Positions 10,005-19,161 are shown, counted from the first letter of the stretch. The stretch is 64,000 nt of DNA from Cyanobacteria bacterium SBLK (GCA_017746715.1 JAGHZQ010000069.1:99601-163600), one strand, 5' to 3'. Numbers and translations are program-made. The notes: generated by a model not told the origin, from the letters alone.

Positions 10005-10396
10005 CAATCAATGCGCGGTAACGGGTCTAAGCAGGTTTTCAAAGTTCGGGGATCGAAGAGAACGGGAAGAAAATGAATGCTTTTAACTTCTTTAAAATAA
10101 AACAAAATGGGAATTGGCTGCCAATAGATTCGCCAATTTTGCCAATCTCGATAGGGAAAATGACGAATTTGTTTTTCTCCGCGATAGACATCTAAAGCTG
10201 TTTCGCTAAAGCGCAAGCGCAGGGTTGCGGCTTGCAAAAGAAGAAAAAAACTAAACAAGGCGACCGCGCCTCCCACCCAAGGGAACCATAAAATTAAAGG
10301 CAGCGAACCCATTAAAATAAGCAACGGTAAAACATAGCTCGGAGCAAGTTCAATGGTTTGAGAATCTGTTGTTGAAGTTGAATTTGCCACCGTCAT
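10004..10396 (-). CDS. DUF3119 membrane protein
   Basis: 130 residues with two adjacent hydrophobic segments (about 20-60) followed by a PH-like soluble portion (RFSETALDVYRG). It matches the cyanobacterial and plastid DUF3119 family, whose role is unknown. The start is the ATG giving MTVANS. Longer upstream frames run into the tRNA gene and are artefacts. It begins 23 bp after the tRNA-Thr gene and overlaps the DUF3086 start by one base, so tRNA, DUF3119 and DUF3086 probably form one transcript. Confidence 0.85.
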   Translation of the reverse strand: MTVANSTSTTDSQTIELAPSYVLPLLILMGSLPLILWFPWVGGAVALFSFFLLLQAATLRLRFSETALDVYRGEKQIRHFPYRDWQNWRIYWQPIPILFYFKEVKSIHFLPVLFDPRTLKTCLDPLPRID

Positions 10397-10419
10397 AATA
10401 AATTTTGATAATTGAAAAA

Positions 10420-10491
10420 AGCCCTTGACTGGATTTGAACCAGCGACCCTTCCATTACGAGTGGAATGCTCTACCACTGAGCTACAAGGGC
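10420..10491 (-). tRNA. trnT: tRNA-Thr (anticodon CGU)
   Basis: 72-nt cloverleaf: 7-bp acceptor GCCCTTG/CAAGGGC, D-arm with GCTC/GAGC, anticodon stem TTCCA/TGGAA around loop CTCGTAA (anticodon CGU, reading ACG), T-arm with TTCAAAT. The 3' CCA is not encoded. A run of six T residues follows the acceptor on the minus strand. Confidence 0.96.
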
Positions 10492-10616
10492 AAAGAAGAA
10501 ACGTTTGCCAAAATCGCCTTACCACGAGCGCAAACACGGTATCCTATTATAGCGGAAAACAGCGCGATCGCAATAGAAAAGATCGCTATTTCTCAGTTTT
10601 GCCAAGGGATGTCATT

Positions 10617-10871
10617 ATGCCAGATCTGAACAAACCCGCAAAATCCTTGAGTCCGGAGGAATACAAGCGTTTGAAAGCGGAACTCAAATCTCCTTATCGG
10701 GGCTTGCGTCGTTTTATTTATTTGAGTTTTGCTGCTTCGGGAGGGATCGGGGCGTTTATTTTTCTCGCCCAACTCGCCTCGGGACGAGATATTTTGCGGG
10801 CATTGCCCAATTTTGCCTTGCAGGTGGGACTCGTTGCTCTTATGGTTTGGCTGTTGCGTCGCGATCGCTGA
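10617..10871 (+). CDS. DUF3493 membrane protein
   Basis: 84 residues. A conserved polar N-terminus (LSPEEYKRLKAELKSPYRGLRRF) leads into two hydrophobic segments (about 33-50 and 58-78) and a basic end (RRDR). This is the DUF3493 family found in cyanobacteria and plastids, also called low PSII accumulation-like in plants. No function can be read from the sequence itself. The start is the ATG giving MPDLNK; the longer frame covers the opposite-strand tRNA and is rejected. Confidence 0.8.
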   Translation: MPDLNKPAKSLSPEEYKRLKAELKSPYRGLRRFIYLSFAASGGIGAFIFLAQLASGRDILRALPNFALQVGLVALMVWLLRRDR

Positions 10872-10931
10872 TCTCAATTCAAACATTATGAATTCAAAGT
10901 TCAAAATGAGGGAATGTTTTTGAATTTTGCA

Positions 10932-13097
10932 TTATCCGTTACCCATGAGGGCCATTTCCATGAGGGTTTTTTGGGCGCTACGATCGCGATCGTCGGATCG
11001 GGGTTTGCGTTGAAGATAACTGCCATCGTCTTGTAATTCCCAAGCTTGGCGATTATCTGCGAGCATGACTCCTAATATTTCTTGCAGATCTTTACGCAGA
11101 TCGGGATCGTCGATTGGCGTAATGGCTTCGACTCGTCGATCTAAATTGCGGGTCATCCAATCGGCACTGCCAATATAGACTTCTTCATTGCCCATATTGT
11201 AAAAATAATAAATGCGGGAATGCTCTAATAATTGTCCGACAATGCTGATGACATTAATATTCTCGCTCACCCCTTCAACTCCCGGACGCAAGCAACAAAT
11301 TCCACGAATGATGAGGTCGATTTTAACCCCGGCTTGGGAGGCTTCGTAAAGTTTGGCAATCATTTTAGCATCAACTAAGGAATTCATTTTGGCGACGATG
11401 CGCCCGATTCCCTCATTTTGACAGTTTTCGATTTCCCGTTCGATTAATTCCACCATGCGATCGCGCAAATTCACCGGAGAAACGAGCAGTCTGCGATAGG
11501 AACGCTGTCTCGAATAACCCGTTAAGAAGTTAAACAAATCCGTCATATCCGCCCCTAATTCTTCTCGACTGCTTAATAATCCCAAATCCGTGTACAAGCG
11601 AGCGGTTTTAGGATTATAATTTCCCGTTCCGATGTGAACGTAGCGACGAATTTTCTCTTCTTCTTGGCGCACGACTAAAGTGATTTTTGTGTGGGTTTTT
11701 AAGCCGACTAAACCATAGACGACGTGAACGCCAGCCTGTTCTAATTTTCGCGCCCAAAGAATGTTATTTTCCTCATCAAATCGCGCTTTTAATTCGACCA
11801 ACGCAACAACTTGCTTGCCATTTTCGGCAGCATCAATTAAGGCATTGATGATGGGAGAATCCCCAGAAGTGCGATATAACGTTAATTTAATCGCCAGTAC
11901 TTGGGGATCGTGGGCGGCTTGCGTGATAAATTCCTGTACTGAAGCTGTAAAAGATTCGTAGGGATGGTGGACTAATAAATCCTTTTGTGCTAGTACGTCG
12001 AAGAAATCTTCACCTTCTTCGCGATCTAGCTTGCGGCTGGTTTCGACTGCATCTAACATTCGTTGCAATCTTGGCGGGACTACAGGAGTCCAATTTGCCT
12101 CTTTTAAGTAGGAAAGAGGGAGTTTCATAAAGAAAAAGAGATCGTTTAAACCGAGTAATCCTTCAAATTCATAGACTTCATCCTCGCTTAAATCCAAGCC
12201 CCGAATCAGGGTATTGCGGACATTTTCCGGCATTGAGGCTTGTAGTTCTAAACGGACTGCCGATTTACCAATGCGCCGCTTGCGAACTTCTTGTTCGATC
12301 GCCAGCAAGAGATCGTCGGCTTCATCCTCTTCGACGGATAAATCGGCATTGCGGGTGACGCGGAAAGGATAGCACTCTTGCACGTTCATCCCCGGAAAGA
12401 GGGTATCGAGATTGTGGGCGATGGCTTGTTCGATGGGAATTCCCGTCCAGACTGGGGGGGTTTCTCCGGCGTGTTGCAGGTGCTTGGGAAAGGGAACGAA
12501 ACGAGATAAGGTGGAAGGAACTTTTATTCTCGCAAATAATTCCTCTTTAGTTTCCGGGTTTTTTACCAATACGGCTAAATTAAGACTGAGGTTAGAGATA
12601 TAAGGAAAAGGGTGAGAGGGATCGACAGCAAGGGGAGTGAGGACGGGAAAGATATGTTCTTCAAAGAAGTTGTGGAGATACTTGCGCTGTTCTTGATTGA
12701 GATCGACATAGTTGAGGAGATAAACGCCTTCCTCGGCCAGTTTGGGTCTCAAAACTCGCTCAAAAGTCCGATCTTGTTCTTGAATAAGGGGAGAAAGGCG
12801 ATCGCGGATTTCTTGCAGTTGTTCTGAGGGGGTGCGACCGTCAAAACTGAGTTTATTAACCCTTGCTTCTTCTTGTTTTTTCAATCCCGCCACTCGAACC
12901 ATAAAAAATTCATCGAGATTCGAGCAAAAAATGGCAAAAAATTTCAGGCGATCGAGGAGCAGGGTGCGCTCGTCTAAGCCTTCGTGCAATACGCGATAGT
13001 TGAATTCCAGCCAACTCAGTTCTCGATTAAAATAATATTTAGGTGCTTTAAGATCGATGGTACTAACGGAATCTTTAACAGTTTCGGAATTGGCCAT
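10932..13097 (-). CDS. ppk1: Polyphosphate kinase 1
   Basis: 721 residues, normal for Ppk1, which reversibly moves the terminal phosphate of ATP onto polyphosphate. The N-terminal domain starts with YFNRELSWLEFNYRVLHE, followed by the PHP-like middle domain and two phospholipase-D-like catalytic domains. The conserved HIGTGNYNPKTARLYTD (about residue 485) includes the region of the autophosphorylated histidine, and IGSADWMTRNLDRRVE lies near the C-terminus. It is monocistronic; no exopolyphosphatase gene is adjacent. Confidence 0.97.
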   Translation of the reverse strand: MANSETVKDSVSTIDLKAPKYYFNRELSWLEFNYRVLHEGLDERTLLLDRLKFFAIFCSNLDEFFMVRVAGLKKQEEARVNKLSFDGRTPSEQLQEIRDRLSPLIQEQDRTFERVLRPKLAEEGVYLLNYVDLNQEQRKYLHNFFEEHIFPVLTPLAVDPSHPFPYISNLSLNLAVLVKNPETKEELFARIKVPSTLSRFVPFPKHLQHAGETPPVWTGIPIEQAIAHNLDTLFPGMNVQECYPFRVTRNADLSVEEDEADDLLLAIEQEVRKRRIGKSAVRLELQASMPENVRNTLIRGLDLSEDEVYEFEGLLGLNDLFFFMKLPLSYLKEANWTPVVPPRLQRMLDAVETSRKLDREEGEDFFDVLAQKDLLVHHPYESFTASVQEFITQAAHDPQVLAIKLTLYRTSGDSPIINALIDAAENGKQVVALVELKARFDEENNILWARKLEQAGVHVVYGLVGLKTHTKITLVVRQEEEKIRRYVHIGTGNYNPKTARLYTDLGLLSSREELGADMTDLFNFLTGYSRQRSYRRLLVSPVNLRDRMVELIEREIENCQNEGIGRIVAKMNSLVDAKMIAKLYEASQAGVKIDLIIRGICCLRPGVEGVSENINVISIVGQLLEHSRIYYFYNMGNEEVYIGSADWMTRNLDRRVEAITPIDDPDLRKDLQEILGVMLADNRQAWELQDDGSYLQRKPRSDDRDRSAQKTLMEMALMGNG

Positions 13098-13105
13098 TTT
13101 TTGTG

Positions 13106-13119
13106 GGTTGTTGGTTATT
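13106..13119. repeat. Two heptamer units upstream of ppk1
   Basis: GGTTGTT followed by GGTTATT, 8 bp upstream of the ppk1 start codon, then a G-rich tract to about 13,151. Both units belong to the heptamer family seen at other gene boundaries in this window. Confidence 0.55.
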
Positions 13120-13215
13120 CGTTTTGTGGGGGGGTTGGGTTGGGGGGGTTGTTACTCTGTATTCTCCCGCCAATTATCTTATCGCGATCGCCGAACGGAA
13201 AAGATTATCATTGGA

Positions 13216-13893
13216 TTAAGAAGCCGAAGAGATCGGCGTTTCTGGGGTTATTTCTCGTATTTCGTTGGCTAAAGGGGGACGCAGGCTGAGATACAGCAAT
13301 GTGCCAAGGAGGGGAAGGAGGGACACCCCCCAAAAGATAAACGGATTGTTCAGCCCTCGCTTTGCCATATCATCTTCTAAAAGGGTGGGAAGTAACAGGG
13401 ATAACAGGCAAAAATCGAGACTCATAACGTGGATGAAACGGCTGGTTTGCCATTGGTTGATAAAATCACTCCAATCTCCCAAGGCGATCGCGCCGGCAAT
13501 TAATATATTTGCACCCAGCGTCAGTAAAATTCCCAACCAACGGGAATCGAGGAGATTGAGGAGAAAGGATTTTTGACCGTGAAAACTAGGGTTGTCTTGG
13601 CGCAGGACTAGATAGGGGATGAGGGCAAATGCACCCAATGCGAAGGAGGCGATCGCGAAGGGATAGGCAGGGATTTTTTGGCCGCGTCCGTCGATGAGAA
13701 TGAGTGCGGCATAGGCGATCGGCAAGATTCCCATCATGTTAAACAAGGCAACGATCGCGGGATTAATGCCTTCCCAATTGGCGGTGGATAGGTTGAGGAT
13801 TAAATCTAGGGTATCGGGGCGATCGGGCGGAGACCCAAGAAAGGCGTATAGGATAAATCCCAGCCAAAGCGAACCAAGTGCAATTTTTCTCAT
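13216..13893 (-). CDS. Conserved cyanobacterial membrane protein, function unknown
   Basis: 225 residues with about six hydrophobic helices (around 5-20, 45-65, 75-95, 115-135, 150-170 and 185-205). The sequence between helices is rich in polar turns (GSPPDRPDTLDL). It resembles multi-pass proteins conserved in cyanobacteria and plastids, but I cannot assign a named family. It lies upstream of ppk1 on the same strand with a repeat-containing 118-bp gap, so cotranscription is possible but not certain. Confidence 0.65.
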   Translation of the reverse strand: MRKIALGSLWLGFILYAFLGSPPDRPDTLDLILNLSTANWEGINPAIVALFNMMGILPIAYAALILIDGRGQKIPAYPFAIASFALGAFALIPYLVLRQDNPSFHGQKSFLLNLLDSRWLGILLTLGANILIAGAIALGDWSDFINQWQTSRFIHVMSLDFCLLSLLLPTLLEDDMAKRGLNNPFIFWGVSLLPLLGTLLYLSLRPPLANEIREITPETPISSAS

Positions 13894-13993
13894 TTTTGGT
13901 TTTCAGGGTAACGCAATTGATGACCAAATTTTACCAAGGGTTCATCCCTCATCGGTCACAAATAGGTACGCTATAACTCATTAGTCTGTTGAA

Positions 13994-14803
13994 CTATCCA
14001 TCCCCTTCCAATTTTCGCAGGCGCTTTTTCAACTCCTCCAACTCCGACTCGGCACGTTCTGCTCTGGCGCGTTCGAGTTCCTTCTCCTGACGTTCTTGCT
14101 GTAAAATTAGCTCGGCGAGCTCTGCTCTAGTTCGCTCCTGTTCCTTTTCTTGCCGTTCGAGTTCGGCTCGTTCCTCCCCTGTCAGCAATAAATTCCCTTC
14201 ACTATCCCACCAACGCAACCACGGCAACTCAACATTTTTATAGCGTCCTTGCCAGATTCCCAATTCAACCCCCAACGCATCGAGGGGAAAGCGATCGCGC
14301 TCATTTGCTGCCATGAGTTCGTAGCGATTTTCCACTAAGCGATACACCTCTACCCGCCCTTGCCTCACCTCATAAATCCCATAATAAGCCGGACGAATGA
14401 CCGTCTCGTAAATCCAAAATTTGCCCTTCCACGGAGTCTTATCTCGTTCCTCCGACCCATTCCTCGAAACAAATTCGAGAACGATTTGCGGGGGAATAAT
14501 TTCTTGCCAGAGCACGTAAGAACGCCGCATTTGCCCATCTAAGGTTGGGGGAACGCGGGGAACGTAAAACCAATCGGGGGCTTCTGCACCATTAAGCGGC
14601 GGATCTGTCATGCGCCAATAGATACCGCTATCTTGACCGATGCAATACTGTCCGTCGGGATGAATGCGATCGAGAATGGGAGTAATAGAATCTGTGAGGA
14701 GAATGCTTTGAGGATGTTCTTGAAAATTTTTCACAAAAGCTCCATCCTCACAAGGCAATTGAGTATGGTCGGGAAGTGCACTAACGGTTCGAGGTGAAGT
14801 CAT
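13994..14803 (-). CDS. Uma2-family (DUF820) nuclease-like protein, copy 1
   Basis: 269 residues. The core has the PD-(D/E)XK-like pattern of Uma2 proteins: APDWFYVP, then IVLEFVS, then a Lys-rich segment before FWIYE. The last 60 residues are a Glu/Arg-rich coiled coil (repeats like ERQEKE). Start chosen at MTSPRT, which aligns with the start of the second copy at 36274; both share PDHTQLP and FVKNFQEHPQS. Uma2 proteins are abundant in cyanobacteria and their targets are largely unknown. The promoter region is shared with a truncated DUF433 gene. Confidence 0.85.
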   Translation of the reverse strand: MTSPRTVSALPDHTQLPCEDGAFVKNFQEHPQSILLTDSITPILDRIHPDGQYCIGQDSGIYWRMTDPPLNGAEAPDWFYVPRVPPTLDGQMRRSYVLWQEIIPPQIVLEFVSRNGSEERDKTPWKGKFWIYETVIRPAYYGIYEVRQGRVEVYRLVENRYELMAANERDRFPLDALGVELGIWQGRYKNVELPWLRWWDSEGNLLLTGEERAELERQEKEQERTRAELAELILQQERQEKELERARAERAESELEELKKRLRKLEGDG

Positions 14804-14916
14804 GACCGCAGAAAAAGCAAGTACAATATTATCGTACCGCGAAGGGTTTGCACTTGACACTGAATGGGTGCATAAACGATAGAATACGGATCGATAACCC
14901 CCTCGAAAAGCAACAA

Positions 14917-15096
14917 ATGACCGCGACGAAAACCGACTATAAATATATTGAAATTAACGAAGCAGGTACGCCTCGAATTGCAGGCAACACCATGAAAGTC
15001 GTAGAAATTATCGAAGCTAAAAATGCCTATGGTTGGAGTCCAGAAGAAATTCATCTCAACCATCGCTATTTAACCATGAGCCAAATCCTCCGGTAA
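14917..15096 (+). pseudogene. Truncated DUF433 (antitoxin-like) gene
   Basis: 59 residues matching the DUF433 family: a short beta segment (YKYIEINEAGTPRIAGN), then the helix-turn-helix-like VVEIIEA...GWSPEEIHLNH and RYLTMSQI. Known members continue 15-20 residues beyond SQI to finish the last helix; here an early TAA follows SQILR. Some DUF433 proteins are VapB-type antitoxins, but no toxin gene is beside it. Either the 3' end was lost or this is a short variant. Confidence 0.6.
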
Positions 15097-15128
15097 AATA
15101 AAAAACTACCCGCACAATCGCGATCGCC

Positions 15129-16376
15129 ATGACCACCCAACCCGACTCCCAACCCACCAGCAAAACCAACAATACGGGGGAGCGATCGCCCTTGCCGCTT
15201 CCCACCCTACAACAATTGGCCATGGTCTCCCGTCCCTTTCCCCTATCCTCCAGTTCCGAGGATTGGGAAGGGCGATCGCAACCGTTCAATGGCGCGATCG
15301 TTCTCGTTGCCAGTGGGGTGATGATACTGGGTTGGTATTTTGACTTTCCCCTCCTTCTCTTCGCCGGATCCCTCGTCACTCTCCTTGTATCTCTGCGAAT
15401 CATCTTTCCCGCGATTCAAAGATGGTTGGTGAAATTCCTCACCCCCGCAGAACGAGCGATCGCTTTGGGAACATTGGGAACGATCGCCGCGATCGCGGGA
15501 TTTGCTCGCTTTTTTGGTGTATTTCGGGGCATTCGCAACTGGTTGCAAACCAATAATTGGGACGAGTTCGGCTCTTGGGCGGATTGGTTCGGGGCTTTCG
15601 GGCAAATTGCGATCGCGATTCTCGCCGTCTACGTCGGTTGGCAGCAATACGTCATCTCGAAAGACTTAACTCTGCGCCAAAACGCTATCACCCAACAACA
15701 AACCATCGATGCTTATTTCCAAGGTATTTCCGAATTAGCACTCAGCGATGAAGGGTTGCTCGAAGACTGGCCGCAAGAAAGAGCCTTCGCCGAAGGACGC
15801 ACCGCCGCAATTTTGAGTAGCGTGGATGCGGCAGGAAAAGCCAAAATTATTCGCTTTCTCTCCCAATCCAAACTCTTAACCCCCTTACAACGAGACGGAC
15901 TCCTCGGACGTGCCATCCTCGACGGTGTTGGCGGTTATGCAGAAGACCGCGAGAACGGGTTGCGGGTCATCGATCTGGGGGTCATGCTAGCCCGCGCAGA
16001 TCTTTCTAAAACCGATTTGCGCTGGACGGATTTAAGCGAGGCATATCTCATCGGTGCCAACTTCAGCCATTGCGATCTCGTCAAAGCCAATTTAGCCCGA
16101 ACGGTCCTCTACAATGCTGACTTGCGCGGAGCCGATCTCAAAGGAACGCGCTTTTTTTACGGCAATGTCGAAACCGCCAGCCCTCGCAGTCTCACTGCTC
16201 CGCCCAACTACAAAACCGGAGCCCACACCGGAGCCGTCATCGAAAAAGCCGATTTCTCTGGAGTTCAGCGCTTGAGCGAAGAACAGCGCTGCTATCTCTG
16301 TTATTGGGGAGACAAGCAAACCCGTGCCACAATTCCGGGAGGCTGTGCGGGCATTCCCAATAAATTGGGACGGTAA
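15129..16376 (+). CDS. Membrane protein with C-terminal pentapeptide repeats
   Basis: 415 residues. A polar Ser/Pro-rich N-terminus precedes two close hydrophobic helices (about 58-100), two more (about 115-135 and 155-175) and a helical linker. Residues about 275-350 form pentapeptide repeats (ADLSKTDLRWTDLSEAYL, ANFSHCDLVKANL) that should fold as a right-handed beta helix. The end holds two Cys (CYLCYW). The repeats end in the short cysteine-containing tail rather than continuing. Function unknown; a short heptamer array starts right after its stop codon. Confidence 0.8.
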   Translation: MTTQPDSQPTSKTNNTGERSPLPLPTLQQLAMVSRPFPLSSSSEDWEGRSQPFNGAIVLVASGVMILGWYFDFPLLLFAGSLVTLLVSLRIIFPAIQRWLVKFLTPAERAIALGTLGTIAAIAGFARFFGVFRGIRNWLQTNNWDEFGSWADWFGAFGQIAIAILAVYVGWQQYVISKDLTLRQNAITQQQTIDAYFQGISELALSDEGLLEDWPQERAFAEGRTAAILSSVDAAGKAKIIRFLSQSKLLTPLQRDGLLGRAILDGVGGYAEDRENGLRVIDLGVMLARADLSKTDLRWTDLSEAYLIGANFSHCDLVKANLARTVLYNADLRGADLKGTRFFYGNVETASPRSLTAPPNYKTGAHTGAVIEKADFSGVQRLSEEQRCYLCYWGDKQTRATIPGGCAGIPNKLGR

Positions 16377-16377
16377 T

Positions 16378-16445
16378 TTGATAATTGATAATTGATAATT
16401 GATAATTGATAATTGATAATTGATAATTGATAATTGATAATTGAT
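16378..16445. repeat. Heptanucleotide tandem array (TTGATAA)n
   Basis: Nine perfect copies of TTGATAA plus a 5-base partial copy, beginning one base after the stop of the pentapeptide gene. The unit contains both TGA and TAA, so the array stops translation in all three frames on the plus strand. It resembles the STRR heptamers described in cyanobacteria. Confidence 0.95.
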
Positions 16446-16460
16446 GTCATTCGCATTAGC

Positions 16461-16481
16461 GTTCATTGTTCATTGTTCATT
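16461..16481. repeat. Heptamer array (GTTCATT)3
   Basis: Three perfect tandem copies, ending 6 bp before the GTG start of the glycosyltransferase gene. Together with the preceding array this fills most of the 5' leader of that gene. The same word pair (GTTCATTG next to TTGATAAT) occurs before pdxJ and, in complement, after the hybrid kinase. Confidence 0.9.
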
Positions 16482-16487
16482 GAAAAA

Positions 16488-17432
16488 GTGAGTCCTAAAT
16501 ATACCTTTGTTATACCTATTTATAACGAAGAAAGTAATATTCCCGAACTTTCCAAGCGCTTGCAAGAAGTGGCGGAACGTATGGATGGAGCGGCAGAATT
16601 TATTTTAATTAATGATGGTAGTCGCGATCGCTCTTTAATGCTGATGCGGGAATTGCACGAGCGAGATCCCCGTTTTTGTTATTTGAGTTTGGCACGCAAT
16701 TTCGGCCATCAAATTGCCGTGACGGCGGGGTTGAATTTCGTGCGCGGGGAAGCAATTATTATTATGGATGCCGATTTGCAAGATCCGCCCGAATTAGCGA
16801 TCGCAATGGCCGAACAATGGCAAAATGGTTATCAGGTCATCTACGCCCAACGCAGCAAGCGCCACCGGGAAAACTGGCTCAAACAGTTGTATGCCTATTG
16901 GTTCTATCGCCTTCTCAAGCGCCTTGCTGATGTGGATATACCCACGGACACCGGAGATTTTTGCCTGATGGATCGGCAAGTGGTGGATGTCTTAAATGCC
17001 ATGCCCGAACGCAATCGCTATTTGCGCGGACTGCGATCGTGGGTGGGATTTCAGCAAACGGCGATTAAATTCGAGCGAGATTCCCGCTTTTCTGGAGAGC
17101 GAAAATATACTTTTCGCAAGTCATTTGCCCTCGCTTTAAACGGGATTATTTCCTTTTCTCGCATCCCTTTGCGAATTTCTACGTATATGGGTTTATTTGC
17201 CGCCGCGATCGCTTTGATTATGGCTTTCATGGTACTCTATTGGCGTATTGTCCAACCTACAGCTTCTTTAACGGGTTTTGCCACCATTCATATTGCCGTT
17301 TTCTTCCTCGGTGCGGTACAACTGGTTAGTATTGGTATTTTAGGAGAATATATCGGGCGAATTTATGAAGAAGTCAAAGGCAGACCGCTCTATACCCTTG
17401 GAGAAGTGAGGGGGTTTGAGGAGAAACGATAA
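16488..17432 (+). CDS. GT2 glycosyltransferase, DPM1/GtrB-like
   Basis: 314 residues. The N-terminal GT-A domain has FVIPIYNEE, the metal-binding DADLQDPPE near residue 85, and the DPM1/GtrB signature LQDPPEL...DTGDFCLMDRQVVD. Two C-terminal membrane helices (about 230-255 and 263-290) match the bactoprenyl-glucosyl/polyprenyl-phosphate transferase layout, with the conserved RIYEEVKGRPLY near the end. The enzyme probably loads a sugar onto a polyprenyl phosphate. The GTG start is chosen because longer frames begin inside the heptamer array. No acceptor pathway gene is adjacent. Confidence 0.88.
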   Translation: MSPKYTFVIPIYNEESNIPELSKRLQEVAERMDGAAEFILINDGSRDRSLMLMRELHERDPRFCYLSLARNFGHQIAVTAGLNFVRGEAIIIMDADLQDPPELAIAMAEQWQNGYQVIYAQRSKRHRENWLKQLYAYWFYRLLKRLADVDIPTDTGDFCLMDRQVVDVLNAMPERNRYLRGLRSWVGFQQTAIKFERDSRFSGERKYTFRKSFALALNGIISFSRIPLRISTYMGLFAAAIALIMAFMVLYWRIVQPTASLTGFATIHIAVFFLGAVQLVSIGILGEYIGRIYEEVKGRPLYTLGEVRGFEEKR

Positions 17433-17652
17433 CTTTTGAGCAATGGAGTGCTAAGCATTGGCTATAAGTAAATCCCAAGAACAAATTTAGAGTAATAGCG
17501 GATGCGATTATGCTTTTGACCGGATGGCCGGGGGCGATCGTCGCGATCGCGATTTTGTTCCTAGTGACATGACTTAAAAAAAAGGGGGTTATGGCCGATC
17601 TTTCCCATTTAATTTCCCCCTATGGTAGGAAAAAAGTTCATCGCCTTTAACT

Positions 17653-18756
17653 ATGCGTTCTCATTTCATCTCCAGATTTTTACAATATATTCCTTATAGC
17701 TTGGGTGCTTTGACTCTGGGGATCGCGATCGCGGATGCTCGCCCCAGTCATGCTTTTTCCTTTCTCCTCAATAGTTTCAGCACGCCGAGAATCACTCACC
17801 AAATTGGCTACGACGGTACGGGAGGGCATTATACGATTGATGTTGGCATTGATTCTAGTAGCGTCTTTGCCCAAGAGATGATTGTTGCGACTCAGAATGT
17901 TATCGAGACTTGGAACAATCTTACCCCAACAACGGGGAATCTGGATTTTACCGAGCTTAATAACAATCAGATGGATTTTGAATCCGTTCTCTTACATGAG
18001 TTAGGACATTCTTTAGGTTTAGCTCATCCCAATCTCGCTTCTGAATCGAGGGTAGGTAGAAATAAGAGAGACTATACCAAATCGGGGACGGGGGCAAATG
18101 GAAGTTTCGATCTCAATTCAGGGGCAGATGGTATCATTGGCTCGGCGGATGATTTACGGGGAGATGACGATAATAAAAATTTCTTTCGCATTGCCGATAA
18201 CGACCCTTTTACCACTAATTTAGGGGTTGTAGATTCGACCACCTATACTCGCGATATTGCTTTACTCCCTTCGGGAGATAACTATTCTGCCAATGCCGAT
18301 CGCGATGTCGGTGCGGCTCTCGGTTATGCGAATACAGAATCCGTCATGCAGCAAGGTGCCTTTTTTGGCGAAACTCAACGCGAGTTAGGTGCCGATGATG
18401 TGGCGGGTATTCTGTATTCAATGTCGGGATTTGATGAAATTGCCGGAACGGATGATGACTATACCTTTGAACTTAATTTTGTGGGTTTGACGGATACTGC
18501 CGATATTCTTTTGGCATTTGATAATAGCGAAACGAGTTTTGCCGAATCTCAAAATTCTGCAACAGAAAACCTCGGTATGAATAACGAGACGGGCAACGAA
18601 CATAGGGGAATTACGCGCAGTAGCATTTTCTTCAATAGCAATTACGACTGGTTTTTCCCTGAAGAAGAACCTCAAAATATCCCCGAACCTTCTTCTCTTA
18701 TCGGTCTTTTTGCGATTGGATTGGGTGGTTTCTTATTGAGACGAAAACAGGGTTAA
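17653..18756 (+). CDS. PEP-CTERM secreted zinc metalloprotease
   Basis: 367 residues: signal peptide (about 1-35), metzincin zinc site HELGHSLGLAH beginning near residue 115 with the three His ligands and Glu, and a Met-turn-like SVMQQG near residue 235. The centre is rich in Asp/Gly/Asn. The end is a PEP-CTERM sorting signal: IPEPSS, hydrophobic helix, then RRKQG. It should be exported and processed by an exosortase, placing it at the cell surface or in the matrix. Resembles the NF038122-type family. Confidence 0.88.
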   Translation: MRSHFISRFLQYIPYSLGALTLGIAIADARPSHAFSFLLNSFSTPRITHQIGYDGTGGHYTIDVGIDSSSVFAQEMIVATQNVIETWNNLTPTTGNLDFTELNNNQMDFESVLLHELGHSLGLAHPNLASESRVGRNKRDYTKSGTGANGSFDLNSGADGIIGSADDLRGDDDNKNFFRIADNDPFTTNLGVVDSTTYTRDIALLPSGDNYSANADRDVGAALGYANTESVMQQGAFFGETQRELGADDVAGILYSMSGFDEIAGTDDDYTFELNFVGLTDTADILLAFDNSETSFAESQNSATENLGMNNETGNEHRGITRSSIFFNSNYDWFFPEEEPQNIPEPSSLIGLFAIGLGGFLLRRKQG

Positions 18757-18949
18757 ATTAGCTAGTTATTGACTATTGTATAAAAATGTTAGGGCTGCAT
18801 CTTACTATCTTTATACGAAGTTTTATCGCTTGTTTTGCCGCTTCTTTTCCACCCATTTATCCCGATCTGAGAGCACTCTGACTTCAGATTTATTTTTATT
18901 TGAACAACAAAATTGTTGTGAAAATTAGCGAACGATAACATTGTGTAAC

Positions 18950-18971
18950 AAAAATAAATATATTTATTTTT
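18950..18971. promoter_or_regulatory. 22-bp perfect AT palindrome
   Basis: A self-complementary stretch centred on ATATAT, flanked by further A and T runs, in the 474-bp gap between the metalloprotease and the small membrane protein gene. It could be an operator or only a consequence of AT-rich sequence. No gene is seen in the rest of the gap (18,757-19,230). Confidence 0.35.
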
Positions 18972-19161
18972 TATTTTGTCATCTAGGTCACAAAAAAACT
19001 GATGCTTGTAGAGCGATCGTTTATTTTTGGTAAAGTTTATTATCTTTATTGTTAAAAAAATAAGTAAAACCGAGTTTCTATCATCCGTTCTGTTAAGTTG
19101 AGATAGAAATTAGGTTTAGATTCCGGTGCTTTGCACGATCGCGGTGCAGTCTCAATCTTGA

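Noticed and set aside
10397..10537. Longer DUF3119 start
   Set aside because: The upstream codons cross the tRNA-Thr gene on the same strand and do not resemble the family.
10425..10616. N-terminal extension of DUF3493 across the tRNA
   Set aside because: The extra codons lie on the tRNA complement and look like translated tRNA; the ATG at 10617 fits the family start.
16378..16445. CRISPR array
   Set aside because: Units are 7 bp, directly adjacent and without unique spacers, so this is a simple tandem repeat.
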